Source: an uncultured Bradyrhizobium sp. (lineage in GTDB: Bacteria; Pseudomonadota; Alphaproteobacteria; Rhizobiales; Xanthobacteraceae). From it: a stretch of 64,000 nt of DNA. The position numbers and the translations under genes are program-made. The stretch lies in contig NZ_CAKZJO010000084.1 in the NCBI RefSeq assembly GCF_936943645.1, positions 79,963-143,962 on the forward strand. The letters are read 5' to 3'. The notes below the pieces were generated by a model. The model was not told the DNA's origin. It made no database searches and was given only the letters and a program-made list of their open reading frames with translations. Positions 61,443 to 64,000 of this stretch are shown here, one piece after another. Every line of letters starts with the position of its first letter. Position 1 is the first letter of the stretch.

Positions 61443-62252
61443 TTGGCCGAGCCGAAGCCGCAAAATGCGATCTCCAAGCTGCTGAATGCCGCCTGGGTTC
61501 GGCCGTTCTTGTTCCTGGTGTTCATCGTGGTCGCTTGGGATCTTTCGATCCGGCTGTTCAGGATTCCCGCCTATCAGATCCCCTCGCCGGGCGACGTTCT
61601 TGCCGTGCTGCGCACCGAATGGCCGGAACTGCTGCGCCAGTCCTGGCCGACGACTTATGCGACCGTCTGCGGCTTCCTGCTGTCGGCGCTGTTCGGCATT
61701 CCCGTCGCCATGCTGATCGCGGGCTCCAAGACGGTGGAAAGCTACGTCTATCCGCTGCTGGTGTTCTCCCAGTCCGTGCCGAAGATCGCCATCGCGCCTC
61801 TGTTCGTCGTGTGGTTCGGCTTCGGCATCATTCCCAAGGTGATCTCGGCATTCCTCCTTGGATTCTTCCCGGTGGTCGTCTCCGCCGTGCAGGGCTTCAA
61901 GTCGGTCGATCCCGACATGGTCGATCTCGCCCGCGCCATGCAGGGCAGTCGCTTCCAGGTATTTCGCGCGGTGAACCTGCCGCATGCGCTGCCGGCGATC
62001 TTCTCCGGCCTCAAAGTGTCCGTGACACTCGCCGTGGTCGGCGCCGTCGTCGGCGAGTTCGTCGGCTCCAATTCCGGCATTGGCTATGTGATGCAGCGCT
62101 CGATCGGCACCTTCGACCTGCCGACAATGTTCGCGGCGCTCGTGATCCTGGCGCTGCTCGGCGTGGTCCTGTTCTGGATCGTCGACCGGATCGAGAAGCT
62201 GGTCATCCCCTGGCACGTCAGCCAGCGCGAGGACGTGATTTTCGCCTCTTAG
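61443..62252 (+). CDS. ABC transporter permease (SsuC/TauC/NrtB type)
   Basis: A 269-residue inner-membrane permease with six helices. The ATPase-docking loop reads MQGSRFQVFRAVNLPHALPAIFSGLKVS and precedes VVGEFVGSNSGIGYVM. It starts at a TTG (61443) with GGGAG about 8 bases upstream; no ATG near the start fits the N-terminus. It is first of a permease, binding protein, ATPase set whose order differs from the usual binding-protein-first layout. Confidence 0.86.
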   Translation: MAEPKPQNAISKLLNAAWVRPFLFLVFIVVAWDLSIRLFRIPAYQIPSPGDVLAVLRTEWPELLRQSWPTTYATVCGFLLSALFGIPVAMLIAGSKTVESYVYPLLVFSQSVPKIAIAPLFVVWFGFGIIPKVISAFLLGFFPVVVSAVQGFKSVDPDMVDLARAMQGSRFQVFRAVNLPHALPAIFSGLKVSVTLAVVGAVVGEFVGSNSGIGYVMQRSIGTFDLPTMFAALVILALLGVVLFWIVDRIEKLVIPWHVSQREDVIFAS

Positions 62253-62308
62253 ACTCAAGCATCGATCGGCCACCAACGGCCGACGCAACAACGACAGGGA
62301 GAGTGACG

Positions 62309-63301
62309 ATGAGGAAGTGGATTGGAGCTGCATCCGTGGCGCTGATGGCGTTTGCGGCGATGCCGGCGCAGGCAGCCGACAAGGTCGTGCTGATGCTCAA
62401 CTGGTATGTCTATGGCGAGCACGCGCCGTTCTATTACGGCAAGGCCAAGGGCATCTATGCCGCCGAGGGCATCGACCTCGAGATCCAGGAAGGCCGCGGC
62501 TCGGCCGCGACCACGCAGGCCGTCGCCGCCAAGACAGCCGATTTCGGCTATGTCGACGTGCCCACCATGATGCGCGCCGCTATCAAGGGCGCGCCCGTGG
62601 TTGCGACCGGTGTGCTGCTGCAGACCTCGCCGATGTCCGCCATGGGCTTCGTCGAGAAGAACATCAAAAAGCCCGAGGACATCAAGGGCAAGACGGTGGC
62701 GATCACGCCCGCCGATTCCATGACCCAGATCTGGCCGCTGTTCCTGAAGAAGACCGGCCTGAAGGAAAGCGATTTCCAGACCGTTGCCGGTGACGGCCAG
62801 ACCAAGCTCAACGCCGTCATCAACGGTCAGGCTGACCTCTTGCTCGGCTACGTCATGGACCAGTCCATGAAGATCAAGGACGCCACCGGCAAGGACGTCT
62901 ATCCGATCAAGTTCGCCGACTACGGCATCAACATGGTCTCATCAGGCATCATCGCCAACGCCGACTATGTGAAGGCCAATGCCGATCTCGTCCGCCGCTT
63001 CATGTCGGCGACGACCAAGGCGGTGGAAGCCGCCGAGAAGGAGCCGAAGGCGGCGGCGCAGTCGATCCTCGATGCCAACCCCAAGGGCGGCAAGATCGAC
63101 ACGCTGACCCAGGGTTTTGAGCTGACCATCCCGCTCTACCGGACCGCGGAGACCAAGGGCAAGCGCCCGTTCCAGGTCACTGACCAGAACATGACCGAGA
63201 CCGTCAATCTGCTGGTCGAATATGGCGGGCTCGACGCCAAGGCAAAAGACAACCCGAAGGCCTTCTACACCAACGACTATCTGCCGAAGAGTGGCTCGTG
63301 A
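62309..63301 (+). CDS. ABC transporter substrate-binding protein (NMT1/ThiY-like)
   Basis: A 330-residue periplasmic protein. It has a signal peptide (MRKWIGAASVALMAFAAMPAQA), then VVLMLNWYVYGEHAPFYYGKAKGIYAAEGID, the opening typical of NMT1/ThiY-like binders of pyrimidines, thiamine precursors and similar ligands. DFGYVDVPTMMRA and the PADSMTQIWP segment lie in the binding cleft. The ATG at 62309 follows AGGGAGAG. The ligand is not assigned. Confidence 0.85.
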   Translation: MRKWIGAASVALMAFAAMPAQAADKVVLMLNWYVYGEHAPFYYGKAKGIYAAEGIDLEIQEGRGSAATTQAVAAKTADFGYVDVPTMMRAAIKGAPVVATGVLLQTSPMSAMGFVEKNIKKPEDIKGKTVAITPADSMTQIWPLFLKKTGLKESDFQTVAGDGQTKLNAVINGQADLLLGYVMDQSMKIKDATGKDVYPIKFADYGINMVSSGIIANADYVKANADLVRRFMSATTKAVEAAEKEPKAAAQSILDANPKGGKIDTLTQGFELTIPLYRTAETKGKRPFQVTDQNMTETVNLLVEYGGLDAKAKDNPKAFYTNDYLPKSGS

Positions 63302-63318
63302 GCGATCATTTTCCGCTG

Positions 63319-63438
63319 TCGTCCCTGCGAACGCAGGGACCCATAACCACCGGCCGCGATGGTTACGGATGGTCTCTCCCCGCGTGCCCGACCGCGCCGG
63401 CACGGCGTATGGGTCCCTGCGTTCGCAGGGACGACGGG
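63319..63438. repeat. Intergenic inverted repeat, family C copy 2
   Basis: GTCGTCCCTGCGAACGCAGG with GACCCATA at the left pairs with TATGGGTCCCTGCGTTCGCA and GGGACGAC at the right. It lies between the binding protein and ATPase genes of one transporter, and the ATPase starts 15 bases after it. Confidence 0.82.
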
Positions 63439-63452
63439 CGGAGACTGCTGTG

Positions 63453-64000
63453 ATGAATCCTGCGATCAAACCAGTCGATACGCAACCGGCCGCGCATCTG
63501 CGCCTGGTCTCGGATCGCGCTGGTAACGACGCGTCCGGCATCAAGCTGTCCGGCGTATCCAAGACCTACAGGACGCGCGACGGCGACGTGCCGTCGCTAC
63601 GGCCGCTCGACTTCCACATCAATGACGGCGAGTTCTTCGTCGTGGTCGGCCCCTCCGGCTGCGGCAAGTCCACGCTGCTCAAGCTGATCTCGGGACTGTT
63701 GCCGCCGACTACGGGCGAGATCCTGGTCGAGGGCGAGAAGGTGACGACGCCGCACGGCAATGTCGGCATCGTCTTCCAGAACGCGTTGTTGCTGCCCTGG
63801 CGCAACATCCTTGGCAACGTCATGTTGCCGATCGACATGAAGCGGCTGCCGCGGCAGGAATATCTCGACCGCGCCAAGTCGCTGCTGAAACTGGTCGGGC
63901 TCGAAGGTTTCGAGAAGAAGCTGCCGTGGCAGCTCTCCGGCGGCATGCAGCAGCGCGCCTCGATCTGCCGTGCCCTCGTGCATGATCCCAGGATCATGCT
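63453..64000 (+). CDS. ABC transporter ATPase, 3' truncated
   Basis: About 182 residues of a nitrate/sulfonate/taurine-type ATPase before the window ends. Walker A is VVGPSGCGKST, the Q-loop is VFQNALLLPWR and the signature LSGGMQQRASI is present; Walker B begins at RIML on the last codons. The N-terminal 35 residues (KPVDTQPAAHLRLVSDRAG) are a variable extension. It completes the transporter of the two genes before it. Confidence 0.88.
   Translation, partial: MNPAIKPVDTQPAAHLRLVSDRAGNDASGIKLSGVSKTYRTRDGDVPSLRPLDFHINDGEFFVVVGPSGCGKSTLLKLISGLLPPTTGEILVEGEKVTTPHGNVGIVFQNALLLPWRNILGNVMLPIDMKRLPRQEYLDRAKSLLKLVGLEGFEKKLPWQLSGGMQQRASICRALVHDPRIM

Noticed and set aside
61436..62308. Extension upstream of the NMT1-like binding protein in the same frame
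   Set aside because: It overlaps the permease in another frame. The binding protein has its own ribosome binding site and signal peptide at 62309.

Overview
The window reads as chromosomal DNA of a high-GC alphaproteobacterium, most likely Bradyrhizobium or a close relative. The main reasons are a gene block matching the narK-bjgb-flp-nasC nitrate assimilation and NO detoxification operon known from Bradyrhizobium diazoefficiens, many solute-binding-protein transporters, and several families of intergenic inverted repeats typical of this group. I see no tRNA, rRNA, CRISPR array, prophage or insertion sequence. Genus assignment rests on recalled gene order, not on a search.

Layout. 1-12.5 kb: the end of a zinc alcohol dehydrogenase, a beta-decarboxylating dehydrogenase, a small secreted protein, an atypical crotonase, an overlapping LysR/XRE regulator pair, a CcdA-type membrane protein, an MBL-fold hydrolase, a type II NADH dehydrogenase-like flavoprotein, an AraC regulator and an HWE histidine kinase. 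13-18.3 kb: a TRAP transporter (P-Q-M), a serine beta-lactamase-like hydrolase and an intradiol (hydroxyquinol-type) dioxygenase. 18.4-19.7 kb: a visibly less GC-rich gene for an endonuclease/exonuclease/phosphatase-fold protein.

19.9-33.9 kb is the centrepiece, a nitrate assimilation locus. On the minus strand are a FocA/NirC-type channel and a membrane-anchored fusion of PP2C phosphatase and Ser/Thr kinase. On the plus strand are nrtA-nrtB-nrtC (nitrate ABC transporter with fused ATPases) and then narK, haemoglobin, flavoprotein and assimilatory nitrate reductase. I find three good sigma-54 (-24/-12) promoters, one for each of these transcription units. Two copies of the palindrome TTGTGCGTCGCACAA lie about 111-114 bp upstream of the nrtA and narK -24 elements. 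This suggests one nitrogen-responsive enhancer-binding protein (NtrC is the obvious candidate) drives channel, kinase/phosphatase, transporter and reductase together. No nitrite reductase is present in the window.

34-47.6 kb: a secreted metallophosphoesterase, sugar-acid and aldehyde metabolism (two SMP-30 lactonase-like proteins, an aldo/keto reductase, a uronate-dehydrogenase-like enzyme, an aldehyde dehydrogenase), a DMT exporter, an Lrp regulator divergent from an AceE-like 2-oxoacid dehydrogenase E1, and a nitroreductase. 47.6-54.5 kb: a beta-barrel protein, then a GntR regulator divergent from an IlvD/Edd sugar-acid dehydratase and its TRAP transporter. 54.5-64 kb: a phosphoglycerate-mutase-like phosphatase overlapping a crotonase, a ferredoxin-reductase-type flavoprotein behind a 13-codon upstream ORF, two PfkB sugar kinases, a two-domain VOC protein, and a TetR regulator followed by an ABC transporter that runs off the end.

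All functional calls come from reading protein motifs and context; none was checked against a database.
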